Assembly (NCBI GenBank): GCA_029531795.1
Contig: JAPEIS010000006.1
Span: 744,001 to 808,000 of the forward strand
Reading direction: 5' to 3'
Source of the DNA: Sclerotinia nivalis
Lineage: Eukaryota; Ascomycota; Leotiomycetes; Helotiales; Sclerotiniaceae
DNA length: 64,000 bases
Shown: in pieces, positions 1-11,014 of the stretch
Numbering within the stretch: position 1 is the first letter of the stretch
Layout: each line of letters begins with the position of its first letter
Program-made: the position numbers and the translations under genes
The notes under the pieces: generated by a model
The model's input: only the letters and a program-made list of their open reading frames with translations
Databases searched by the model: none
What the model was told of the DNA's origin: nothing

Positions 1-3000
1 TCCGGTCTCCAGTGTATCGGGAACCTTCTGTGCGCCAGTATTACCTGATTCCAGAGCTGCAAGAAATGTAGGGTCTATGAGAGTTTTGAGAATTTGATTT
101 GCTTCTTCCAAACATGCGATTTCAGCTTTACGATCTCCAAGCATTCCACGGAGACGCCCTACTTGACATGCAACAGTCACCGAACTTTTGCCCTTGATAC
201 CATTCTTATAGTATTTCTCGGCATCCATAAGGTAATCGGTGCCCTTGTCTAGATCCCCGGCTTTAGTCCAAATGCTTCCAAGGGTTGCTAAAGCTATTGC
301 AGTCTGCCCATCAAAATTGAATGCTTTAATGAGTTCATGGGCTTGCTCTGCATAATGCAATGTCTCTTGGAATAATCCATGATGGGCGTATAAATTGGAT
401 AAATGGACCAGCCCCTGAAAAAGAGGGCTGACTAGTGGCCAAAATCCAATTCCTGATGGGCTATCTTGTGGCTGAGGATGGTCGGCTATTTTGTTTGTAG
501 AAATGTCTAGTTGGGACAGTTCATGTGCTACCTTTTCCGCATCTTCTTTGGGCGCCGCCGCTAGTTTCTTTTTCCGAAGGATTGCTTCGGTGGTAGCCCA
601 GGCGCGTCTAAGCAACCTAACGCTTTGCTTAGCATGAACAAGAGCAGATTCTGAACCTCCCTGTTCAATGGCAAGCATTGATCGGATCAGAGAAGCTTTC
701 GCAACCACACAGTTCAGTCGAGTCTTTTCTTGGAGACTGAGTGGTGCTTTATCTTCTTCTATCTCTTTTCGCTCCAGAATGAAGGCTCCTTCAGCACATT
801 CTAAATGAAATTGACTATGACGTGTCAGTAGGTCTGGAGGATAAAGATTTGTAGTCATACCATTTTTCAAGATTTCCAAGTGCTAACATATATTGTGAGT
901 ACGCAATGTGAAGGTCTGTTTTGGCGCCAAGATCGCTGCGCAAGCTAAAGCTTTGGGCTTTGTCCAATGCTAATCCAGCTTTTCCAGAATATCCAAGTTG
1001 GAGCCATGAGAGACCTAAGGCACTGTAGGTTGACACAATGTCGTTGTGACCAGCTACTTCACAGTAGAGCTCATTGTAATCAGCAATGAGTCGAAGAATG
1101 ACAAGCTTGTCAGTTTCAAGACCTCTCATTTCCATGAAATTGGCAAGCGATTGTAAGTGGAGCAAGAGCTGTGGAATATTTTCAATGCGAAGCTGCATAG
1201 CCGCGAGAGTTTCAACACCAGAACGAATATTTCGCCAGTTCACGATGCAGTTGTTCAGAATTTTGATGCTAATTTCATCTTTTTGAAGTTCAATTATACT
1301 CATTGCCATAGCCACCCAGTGCCTTACGTAACCTGCTAAACCAGAATCCTGAGATGTTTCGATATCGATAGACTTGGTCATAAGCGCTTTGAGCGTATCG
1401 AGCATAGAACCGTCTGTTTGTTTATCATGCGAATGTTGAAATATGGTCATTGCTCGTAGTCTACGAACGGGGTATTGGTTTAAGTCGTACACAGAGAGGA
1501 GGTTATCAAAGACTTTGCGTTTCAAATCCACAGCAACAGAAGTAGGATTAGTTAGGCCAGCCAATATGTCCAATTGATGCTCAAGAACAGCACCCTTTTG
1601 CTCATCCGTCCAGGAAATAGCGAAAAGCCAAGGCTCGGCAGAAACTTCTGGATGATTGAGATATACCTTTACCAGAGACTGTATAGTTCGAGCAAGAACG
1701 GGGGCATCATCACTACATTCCCAAGCCTTGCGGATTGATAGATTTCTGGCACCTTCAACAACCTTGCATAAGACACCGTTCTCTACCATCTCATCTCGTA
1801 ACATGGCAAGAGCTTTGAAGAGTTCGTCAAATCGGCCGGTAGTTTTAGAAAGATCCGCCATTCGTTCTAGTTTCATAGATATAAGACCGGATTTCCTGTC
1901 CGAAAGGGGTCTCGATTTAAGACAGTCAATTGACCTTCGTAGTACCACTCGTGCCTGTGGAGTATCTTTGCCAAGGTCGGCATTGCGACGTATGTCAAGA
2001 AAGTACATGAAGTAAAGGTTAGAAATTTTGATATAACACTGTCTCGCATCGAAGTTCTCGGCTTCCATAGAACTGAGTTCTAGCCGGTCGAGTAATGTAA
2101 GGCAATCTTGCAGCAAAGAATCTATATGTTCCCATGGTGGTGCTTCCTGTTTGAGAAGTAGTTTCACTAGAAATAATGCGGAATCAATGGCATAGACGGA
2201 GGACTTGGTAATGAATTTTCTGCGTTGTTCGAACCGCACAACGTCCTTGCTCGAAGCACTTTCATCCGGCTTCCTACCGATATATCGAAGTGATAGTCGT
2301 GGGCATAAGGAAACGAGAGATTCACACATTCGGCGAACTTCGACTGAGAGGCTGTCATTCGTATTGGATGATACCTCAGACACGGGGTTCGAAACAGCGG
2401 TAATAGCAGCTCTCCGTGCGGAGGAGACTTCTATTAATAATTCCTCAATCTCGGATGCCTCCCCTTTAAACGGTTGCTCTAGCACATCCAACAGCTCGGC
2501 CAATAGCTTTTCAGTCTGCTTGTGTTGAGGATCTCGCAGAGTCAGAGAAACTAGACGTGCCGTGAGAGCACTATGTCTAGCATTCGAGTCGGCTTTAGGA
2601 TCAAGAAGATTTCGGGCCATTTCAACCCATCCCATAGCTTCGTCAATGACATTAGCTTCTTTCGACAGTGATCCCAACAAACGGTATATACCCATCAAAG
2701 CTGGCGCTGACTTGAGCCCAGCAGTCTCGTATTTCAATGATGCTTTCTTGACATGCGAATATGCGTTAGAACATGTTGTATAAACCTTAGTAGCCTCATT
2801 TTGACTTCGCCGAGCATAAGCTTGAACACAACGAAGAAAAGGATCAAAGATATCCTTTTCAACGTTTCCTACATGATTCGCGAGTTTCCACCATGACAAC
2901 CGCACGTCGAGGGCTAATGCTTGTAATACGAAGGCCGCATGTGGTGTTATGCTAACTTTGCAATCTAATGCGGTGGCATCTTCCGAGGCGGAGACGCTTG

Positions 3001-4072
3001 GGCTCATGGATAGAAGCATATCGGACAAGGTTTGAAGTTGACGAGCAGTTTTGTTCACTTGAGCTGGATCCTCGGCAACTCTTAAAAGGAGTTTCACGGG
3101 CGAGGAGGTGTATCCGGGCCGTAGAAATGGCATAGCAGCTTCAATGGATTTAGGTTTCCGCGAAGCGATCATAAGCCTTAATACCTGTAACTGGGTTGTG
3201 ATTATCAGACCTAATTTCGCACCGGTTACTGAGATCTCTCCAAAGTCCAAAAGTTCAGCTAAGGTTTGCGGTGTTGCAATGGTAGCCGCATCTTTTGTTA
3301 CTGGCGCACTTTTCCCTCCAATTTCGATGCCCAGCCGTCTTTTTAAGATTCTAAGCTCTTTAGTAGCCAAATCTTCCAAGCCCAGTGCCAGCAGCTTCCC
3401 AATCAATACAGACATCCCGTTCTCGAGTTGTAGAGGTGGCATAATAAGACCTGCCACATTCGCGAGTTGAAATCCTCTTAAACACAAAAAAGCAGCTCTG
3501 GCGCATTCCGCAACTGATCGAACTCCAGGCGCACATGTTGACGCTGTGGATGTGGATCTCTCTCGTGTTTTTGAAATATTGGGTGAGCTAGAAACTCGAT
3601 TCAAAGCTCGTGGCTGTAATGGTGCTTGAGGAACTGAACTGGATCGTCTAAGGCCTTTGCGAGCTGCTGCTTTCTCCTTGGTAGTTGGCGCTTTTCGGAG
3701 CTGGGTTGGCACTTTGATTGCTTCCGTCAAAGTCTTTAGTGTGATATTAATAGCTTCAGTAGCCAGTGTGAATTTTTCTTTGGGAGACAGCAGCTCTGCA
3801 TTATCGTTTGCGTTCGTGTTTTCCTTGTCTGCCTCATTGACCATGGACCGCGACGCAGGAGCTCGAATTGTGACTTTTTTCGTGGGTTTTGCCGTCGCTT
3901 TAGGAACTGTTTTCGAGGGTCCATGTATACTTACAGTAGTAGTCGCCTTAGAAGTTAATAGCTCATTGAGTAGAGTGACTGTTGCTAGATTACATGTTGT
4001 TGTCGAGGATATAGCGGCGCGCACAGCATCCGCGGATTGCTGTGATGAATTCATTATAAGAAATTCTGTCAA
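1..4072 (-). CDS. Separase (separin), N-terminal and middle part, cut by window edge
   Basis: Caspase-like cysteine protease family that cleaves cohesin at anaphase onset; the catalytic domain must lie beyond position 1. The visible first exon runs 4072 to 861, then a 46-bp intron (815-860, CTGAC branch site just before the acceptor), then an open frame to the edge. The first about 170 residues are low-complexity and basic (Lys/Ala/Pro/Ser rich), followed by a long alpha-helical repeat region typical of the separase superhelix. After the intron the frame continues with TPR-like helices (for example AEQAHELIKAFNFDGQTAIA). Two starts are possible, ATG at 4072 or six codons later at 4054. The name rests on overall resemblance of the helical region and its length (over 1,300 residues before any catalytic domain). 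The catalytic His and Cys cannot be checked here. Confidence 0.8.
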
Positions 4073-4346
4073 GAAATAAACAGTGTTATCGGTACTTAGA
4101 CATTATTCCAAAAAAGCGAAAGAGAAACAATTGATGTGGTCTTCGAGTGATGTAAAGAATCATCAATCTCCATAATCGAAAAAGAGGTTCCCTGTTGACT
4201 TTGTTTCCAGGGCAACCAACCAACCAACCAACCATAAATTTAAAATCTTCGGCTCATACATGCGGGAGCCGTACGGAAATTTAAATTTTACAACCTCAAT
4301 ATCTTCATTATTACAACAAGATAAAAAATACAACTATCAAGCTACC
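4073..4346. promoter_or_regulatory. Shared divergent promoter region, separase / mitochondrial protein
   Basis: These 274 bp separate two divergently transcribed genes, so they should hold both promoters. A short CCAA tetranucleotide run lies near 4214-4233. No TATA box is convincing. The regulatory role is inferred from gene orientation only. Confidence 0.4.
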
Positions 4347-4974
4347 ATGAATAAATCAATGATGATTCGAAGGCTAATTTCTGCGCCGCCCGCTCTCAGA
4401 AATACATTTGTTCAAAAACAATTATTCTTCCCTCAGTCTCGTCAATATGCTGTGCAGAGCATTACTCAGCCTTCATTTTGGACAAACATGATCCCTAAAC
4501 CATTTCGAAAGAGCGAACGAGCCGTAAGCAAAAGACAGAAATCAAAAGATTGGAATCCTGCGACTTTTTTCATATGGATCTTCCTTCTGATTGGATCAAT
4601 GCCAATTCAGATGATCGCATTACGGAATGAATATACAACTTTCAGTCGGCGCGCAGATGCAAAAATCGGCGTATTGAGAGAGCTCATTCAGAGAATTAGA
4701 AACGGAGAGAAGCCCGATGTTGAAGCACTTCTAGGTGTTGGAGATCAAGAGCAGGAGCGGGAGTGGGAAGAAGGTATAATCTACATTTCGTTCTTGGGGT
4801 ATCGTTCTAACTTTGCTGAATAAAGTATTACAAGAGATCGAACGAGAAGACGCAGCTTTACAAAAGGCCCCTCCAAAGAAATCAAAACCTGGAAACGCTG
4901 CTGTCCTAGAGACAAGAGAGAAGACTCCCGAACAACCGAAGAATAAGAGTAGTGGACCCTCGGGATTCTATTGA
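4347..4974 (+). CDS. Small mitochondrial inner-membrane protein of unknown function (DUF5321-like)
   Basis: Two exons, 4347-4773 and 4826-4974, intron 4774-4825 (GTATAA...AAAG), giving 191 residues. The start at 4347 (context CTACCATGA) is preferred to an in-frame ATG at 4260 because it begins directly with a basic, Ser/Arg-rich presequence (MNKSMMIRRLISAPPALRN). Near residues 87-120 is one membrane segment followed by a charged coiled-coil helix (IALRNEYTTFSRRADAKIGV). The C-terminus is Lys/Pro-rich and ends GPSGFY. The shape (presequence, one membrane span, short coiled coil) resembles fungal proteins filed as DUF5321 and, more loosely, inner-membrane assembly factors. I recall the family only by pattern, so the precise role is open. 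It faces separase across a 274-bp gap. Confidence 0.75.
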
Positions 4975-5020
4975 GAAGATATATGTACAAAAAAGTCTAC
5001 TATACAAGATTGATGCATAT

Positions 5021-6422
5021 CTACGATAGCATGTCCTTGAACATACCACTGTTTTTCTGTCGTGCTTCATAGGGAGTTTGAATATCGTCTTTTCTAGACG
5101 TGAATCCAATCCGGTTCAATTGATCAACAAGTGCAGGTAGGACTATGTCAGTTCCTAGTTCGGCCCTTACGCCCAATTCTCCAGTTTGGCCGCCAGGAAA
5201 ATCCTTAAAAAATGCCTCCTCGCCCCTGACTCCGCCCAGATTCAGAATTGCAATAGGCATGCCTCGCTCTTGAGCACGCCGTGCTAATCTCCATGCAGAA
5301 TACGTAGCAAGAGAAGTACCCAATACCAGCAGCCTACCAGAATCATCTATCGCTTGTTCAGCAGCTTCCTTTACTTGCGCATTTATGCTCTCCCCAAACA
5401 TGACCACAGCAGGTTTTAATATACCAGCTGTACTTGTTGCTTTCCAAGCTCCTTCCTGGTCAACTTCTACAATCGATTGTGATCCATCTTTCAAAACTGG
5501 AGGATTTTCAAGACAATGAGGGCATGCTGGATATCTGAAGGTACCATATGGTGCTCCGGGCACATCAACATCTCCGTCAGGATTTGCCTTCATGCCTTTT
5601 GCTCGACGATCTTCTGGATCTTCCGTTGTCAAAGCTCCAGATTCAATAATTTCGGCCAAAAATGCCGCCCATGCTGGATTCAATCTTGCTAAAGATTCTT
5701 GGAAAACATCCCGAGGTAGGTCTTTTCGGCAGGTGACACATGTCAAAGCTCGAAGATATCCATGAAGTTCAACAGTTGCCAAATTTGGATGTGCCTCCGA
5801 GTGAAATGAATCAACATTCTGTGTGACCACCCGCTTTACAATATTCATATCGGCAAGGTCTTTAATAGCATAATGAGTGGAATTGGGCTTGGCTTTGTGT
5901 AAATTCGTCCATCCTAAGAAACTCCTTGCCCAGTATCTTCGACGTGCCTGGTCGCTCGCAAGAAATTCATGGTAGTAAACAGGTCGATATGATTTGTTCA
6001 GCACATATGTGCCTTTCGAGCCTCGACTACAGAGGATGAACGATTAGCAATTGTCCACGCAATTTAAGCTTGGCAATGGGAGATATATAAAGTCCCCGGT
6101 GTTTGACATGCAACATCACTTATACCCATGCCGCTGAACAAGAAGCTCCCTCGGCAGATGAATTTTTCTCTTGCAGGGAATGAACAATGACCTTGATATA
6201 AAAAAACCAATGTACTCACTAATCCGCCAATCCGGAAGCCACAGAAATACCAGCTCCTGACAATATTACTGTTGATTGTGGATCTGCAACCCCATCTGGA
6301 AGGTTAGGTGAAGGCGGGGCAGTGAGGAATCTCGACAAAGCGTGAATCGCCCCCGGTAATGAGTTTGCGCTTCGTGGTAGGATCGAGGGAGGGGGCAATG
6401 GACCCGTGTAGGGTATTCTCAT
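5021..6422 (-). CDS. Sirtuin, class II / SIRT4-like NAD-dependent deacylase
   Basis: Two exons: 6422-6220 and 6026-5021, intron 6027-6219 (193 bp), 402 residues. The NAD-binding motif GAGISVASGLADYRGSKGTY is assembled exactly across the intron, which confirms the splice. TQNVDSFHSEA supplies the NAD-pocket Gln-Asn-Asp, and the His in ELHGYLRALTC is the catalytic base. Two zinc-binding Cys pairs are visible (CVTC and CPHC) about 110 residues apart, with a long insert between them. Later motifs VMFGESI, GTSLATYSAWRL and NLGG complete the Rossmann fold. The insert and the sequence just before the Gly-rich loop resemble the mitochondrial SIRT4-like group of filamentous fungi. The start at 6422 (MRIPYTGPLPPPSIL) is chosen because that N-terminus is typical; in-frame ATGs lie upstream at 6437 and 6509. 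Substrate is not predictable. Confidence 0.9.
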
Positions 6423-7178
6423 AAGGGGTTTTCGCATTGAATGATCATGGATCAGACACGCGTTCAAATAAGGGAAGATTGTAGATAGAATGGATGAATT
6501 GAAATCCAAGATATATCAACGTCATGATTGGTGGCGGACCAAGCTATCTTTCAGTGGCTTAGTCAATGCAAGGCTATAGATATTATCAACCTTGGGTATA
6601 ATAGAGCTTCTGAACCTCCAAAGTCTCAACAGTGACATCCTCAAGATGCAATTCATCCAAAAGCCACGCAACAGCCACGCAACAGTCACGAAATATCTCC
6701 ATCTAGATTTCAGATGTGGTTTGATACATAGGGCGGTGACATTCCCACCCTGTACTTTTCATCTAATCTAATGTTCAAACATCCTCAAATGGCTTCTCAA
6801 TGACTAGCTGTCGTCTTGTCCGCCCACTCGTATTACTTCATACCCAGGTAATCGTCGTCATTTGGGAAGGTTGGCTTGCGAATTCATTATAGAGTATAAT
6901 ATCCAGTATGCAGTTTATTAAATTTAACCTTACGAAAACCTTGTAGAATTTACTCCACACACGCTGTACGGAGTAGGTAGTTAGTAGGCAGGTACTCGTA
7001 GTTATCCACCAATCTTCACTAAGCAAAACTTATATTTCCACTTTAAGCTTTTAAGATCTTTTCCCCCTCCATGGCGGTATACTCCTTGTAAAGTACCTAG
7101 TGCCTTTAATGAACACCTAGAAAGGGTGTAACTGTATACCAAAAGCTTATTGTCCGGTTAGAATACTTTTTCTCATTA
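6423..7178. other. Intergenic spacer, sirtuin / CDF transporter
   Basis: Divergent promoter region for two mitochondrial-type genes. A short direct repeat (GCCACGCAACA, twice) lies at about 6663-6685. No gene is seen; small open frames here show no family resemblance. Confidence 0.4.
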
Positions 7179-8664
7179 ATGGTTAACTCCAAAAATAAAT
7201 TATTTATGTCCATGCCTCTTCATTGCCTTTCGTTAAGGCCTGTCGTCACATTGGGGCTTAAGTCTAACATAAGGACACCTCAATATCAAATTGCCCGAGT
7301 GTTGCAGACTGCCGCATTCGATACCGCCTTACTCAATTATAGTACTAAACCTCACAACATTCCTCTTAAATCCTTCCCAAGACTTCAATTACTATCCCAT
7401 AACTCCAATTCAAGGCTTAGACCAATGGCAGCTCTCACAACTACTCAAACGCGTTCACACGCCGGTCACTCTCATCATCACCATCATGATAATACATACC
7501 TTACCTCGACGAATAAGAACGATGCCGGTGTGCGAATTACTCGGATTGGACTTTATTCCAACTTGGGTATGGCGTTAGCCAAAGGGGTAGGGGGATATAT
7601 GTTCAATTCTCAAGCTATGTTGGCAGATGCTTGGCATAGTGTCACTGATCTTGCCAGTGATGTCCTCACATTGGCGACAGTGTCCTGGAGTCTCAAACCT
7701 CCGACAGAACTCTTTCCAACAGGCTTTGGAAAGGTTGAGAGCTTAGGGTCCTTGGGAGTCAGTGGCATGCTTCTTTTCGGAGGGATGTTCATGTGCTTGA
7801 ATAGTTCAGAGATACTATATGCGCATTTCTTCTTGGATGCTCATGCGGCCGCGGAAGCAGCCGCACATGCGCATGGCCACAGTCATAGCCACGGGCCATT
7901 GCTCCCTAGTTTACATGCTGCTTGGTTAGCTGCTGGTACAATCATCATCAAAGAATATTTATATCAAGCAAGTAAGTTGCCATTGGCACATCGTTCATTG
8001 GCTATCATATACTGACCTGACCTTCACAGCGATGAAAGTCGCACGAGACAGGAAGAGCACGGTTCTAGCAAGTAATGCGGTCCATCACAGAGTCGACTCC
8101 CTGACTGGTATCGTTACCCTTTTCGCGATTCTTGGTGCAAATTTTCTACACTCGGCAGCTTGGTTAGATCCTGTTGGAGGGTTTCTCATATCGCTACTCG
8201 TTATCAAGGCTGGATGGGGCAATACTATATCAGCGCTATACGAATTGGCAGATAGAGGGATTGACTCTGAGATCAAAGAATCCGTTACAAAGGCAGTGAA
8301 GAAGAGTCTCGTCGATCTAGCAGAAGGATCAGAAGTAGAGTTACGGGAAGTTGAGGGTGTCAAGTCTGGACAGAACTACCTGATAGAGCTCCAGCTTGCC
8401 GTGCCCAAAGCATGGACAGTTGAGGATGTTAAAGAAGTTGAAGGCAGTGTCAGACAAATGGTTGGCTCCAAGGTCCGAGGTGTTCGACGAGTGAAAGTAC
8501 GTTTCGTACCAAAGGATGAAACTAAACCTTCCCTTTTCGACGAGTTCATCCCTGGAAATGTGAGTCCACGAGAAAGTCCCGAACCTGAATTTAACGATCA
8601 CGATCACGATCACGATGACCACAATGAACACGCCCATAGCCACGACAACAAGAAAACCCTATAG
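7179..8664 (+). CDS. Mitochondrial cation diffusion facilitator (MMT1/MMT2-like metal transporter)
   Basis: Exons 7179-7971 and 8030-8664, intron 7972-8029 (GTAAGT...CACAG), 475 residues. The first about 85 residues are basic and Ser/Asn-rich, consistent with mitochondrial import. A His cluster (HAGHSHHHHHDN) precedes the first membrane helix. Cation-site motifs are in the expected helices: ADAWHSVTDLASD in TM2 and NAVHHRVDSLTG in TM5, the second beginning soon after the splice junction. A second His-rich loop (AHAHGHSHSHG) lies between TM4 and TM5, and the C-terminus after the cytoplasmic domain ends in alternating Asp-His repeats. Yeast Mmt1/2 are linked to mitochondrial iron; metal specificity here is inferred. 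The upstream neighbour is also a mitochondrial-type protein. Confidence 0.9.
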
Positions 8665-9121
8665 AAGATATGTTCATAAAGCATCATGTGGAATTTACAT
8701 GGAATTAGGATAGGCGTTAAGGATAGGTGGTAAGACTAGCTAATAAAGTCTTTGTAGAGAAGGATTTTGGCGTTGGAGGTGACATTCCTACGAGCTTGTA
8801 CTTTATGCAGTGTACCAAAATCTATATAGAACCATATTGTTGGAAACTCCTTGTCCCGCTTGTGATTGGTGCGCATCTAATTGCCCAGAATTACTCGAAT
8901 TTGTCGCTTTCATTCAGGCTAAATGTGGATACTATTCCAACGTCAAATTTTACTAATCATCCCTCTCCCCATATAAACCCCACGATAGAGGCACTTCCGA
9001 ATCTTTATGTGTGAACGTTTTATTCTTTTCTACTCTTCAATTTGTGATACCTATTTGTCCATTGCAATCTCTGTGAATCAAGATCAAGATCAAAATCAAA
9101 ATCAAAATCAAAAATCTTAAC
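8665..9121. other. Intergenic spacer, CDF transporter / xylulokinase
   Basis: 3' end of the transporter and promoter and 5' leader of the xylulokinase gene. An open frame at 8727-9014 shows no resemblance to any family and no plausible gene context. The only notable structure is the hexamer array annotated separately. Confidence 0.4.
9078..9119 (+). repeat. Hexamer array (AAGATC/AAAATC)n in the xylulokinase 5' leader
   Basis: About six units of AAGATC then AAAATC, ending 2-3 bp before the start codon at 9122. Short tracts like this are common in fungal leaders; unusual only for touching the start site. Confidence 0.8.
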
Positions 9122-11014
9122 ATGTCTTCACAAGATGAAGCACTATACTTAGGTTTCGACCTCTCTACCCAACAACTAAAAGGTATGTCCACGTGAACAC
9201 AATTTCCACCCTTTATCCCACTAACTTTTTCAAGCAATTGTGGTATCATCTTCTCTCAAAGTGCGCTATGAAGCAAAAGTCGATTTCGACGCTGATCTCT
9301 CCAAATATGGCATCAAAAAAGGTGTACATGTCAATGAAGCTGAACGAGAAGTCTACGCACCAGTAGCTATGTGGCTCGAAGCCGTTGATTTAGTTCTTCA
9401 ACGACTTTTGGAGAAATCCTGTCCGTTCCATCTCATTAAAGGGATTTCGGGCTCCGGTCAACAACATGGAAGTGTTTATTGGAGTCAAAAGGGTGAGGAA
9501 GTATTGGGAGCTTTGGAGACGGAAAAGACCTTGGTAGAACAGTTGAAGGATACGTTTGCGCATCCGTGGAGTCCCAATTGGCAGGATGCAAGTACGCAGG
9601 AGGAATGCGATGCTTTTGATCGGGAATTGGGGAGTGAGGAGAAATTGGCGGAAGTTACGGGGAGTAAAGCTCATCATGTTGGTTATCCTCTGTTCTTTTT
9701 CGATTAATATATGCGCCGGAATATGGCTAGGCATAATTCCTTGACTAACAATATTGACAGCGATTCACGGGACCACAAATCATGCGTTTTCATAAAAAGT
9801 ATCCAGAGGTCTACAGACGTACTTCCCGTATAACACTCGTTTCATCATTCCTAGCATCTCTATTCCTTGGTAAAATTGCTCCCTTCGACATCAGCGATGT
9901 CTGTGGTATGGATCTCTGGGACATCAAATCTGGATCCTGGAGCGAGCCTCTTCTTACCCTTGCAGCCGGCTCCGATGGTCTTGCATCCTTAAAATCTAAA
10001 CTTGGAGAGGTACGCGAAGATGGCGGTGGAAGTATGGGTTCCATATCCTCTTATTTCACATCTCGCTATAACTTCCCCGCCGATTGTGCAATCGTCCCCT
10101 TCACCGGCGATAATCCCGCCACAATCCTAGCACTACCTCTACGTCCCATGGATGCAATTGTCTCGCTGGGAACATCCACAACCTTCCTCATGTCAACACC
10201 CAACTACGTCCCAGACCCTGCTTACCACTTCTTCAACCACCCTACCACCGCCGGTCTCTACATGTTCATGCTCTGCTACAAAAACGGAGGACTCGCCCGC
10301 GAAAAAATCAGAGATGCACTCCCCGCCTCCACAACCTCAGACCCCTGGTCCAACTTCAACAGAGCCGCCACAGAAACCCCACCTCTAGCCCAAAAATCCC
10401 CATCGGATCCCGCAAAACTAGCTCTCTACTTCCCTCTCCCAGAAATCGTCCCAAATGTCCGCGCTGGTACTTTCCGCTACGAATCTTCGTCAGAAGATAC
10501 TTTAAATGAAGCTCATACACCATTTGATTCCGAAACAGATGCGCGAATTATCGTAGAATCGCAAATTCTATCTCTACGTCTTCGTTCGCAGAAATTAGTC
10601 ACGTCTCCCTCTCAAGATGTACCAGCTCAACCTCGTCGTATTTATCTTGTAGGAGGCGGCTCGCTTAATCCGGCGATTGCGAAGATTGTGGGTGAGGCAT
10701 TGGGTGGTGTGGAGGGTGTGTGGAGATTGGATGTTGGTGGGAATGCGTGTGCGTTGGGTGGTGCTTATAAAGCTGTTTGGGGTGTTGAGCGAAGCGAGAA
10801 GGAAGGGGGGAAGGTTGCGAGTGGGAATGATACAAAATGGGAAGGAGAAAGTTTTGAGGAATTGATAGGTAGGAGGTGGAAAGAGGAGGGCGCTATTGAG
10901 AAGGTAGATGAGGGGTATAGACCTGAGGTGTGGGAGAAATATGGACGTGTTTTGGGGGCGTTTGCGGAGATGGAAAAAGTGGTTTTGGAGGGCGAGGAAA
11001 GGTTTAAGAAGTGA
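9122..11014 (+). CDS. D-xylulose kinase (FGGY carbohydrate kinase)
   Basis: Three exons: 9122-9182, 9235-9677 and 9761-11014, giving 585 residues. It phosphorylates D-xylulose to xylulose-5-phosphate, the last step of the fungal xylose/arabinose catabolic route into the pentose phosphate pathway. The N-terminal ATP-binding lobe starts [11 protein letters not shown] and continues into [18 protein letters not shown] after a 52-bp intron; [14 protein letters not shown] is the hexokinase/FGGY substrate motif. The second intron (9678-9760) uses a GTTGGT donor and joins TGSKAHH to [10 protein letters not shown], which matches the family. The C-terminal lobe has [15 protein letters not shown] and [12 protein letters not shown], then the adenine-binding [13 protein letters not shown]. 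The frame is intact. Paralogous FGGY kinases act on other pentuloses, but the N-terminus is typical of fungal xylulokinase. Confidence 0.92.

Noticed and set aside
8727..9014. 95-residue frame between CDF transporter and xylulokinase
   Set aside because: No resemblance to any family; occupies the normal 3' UTR/promoter interval.
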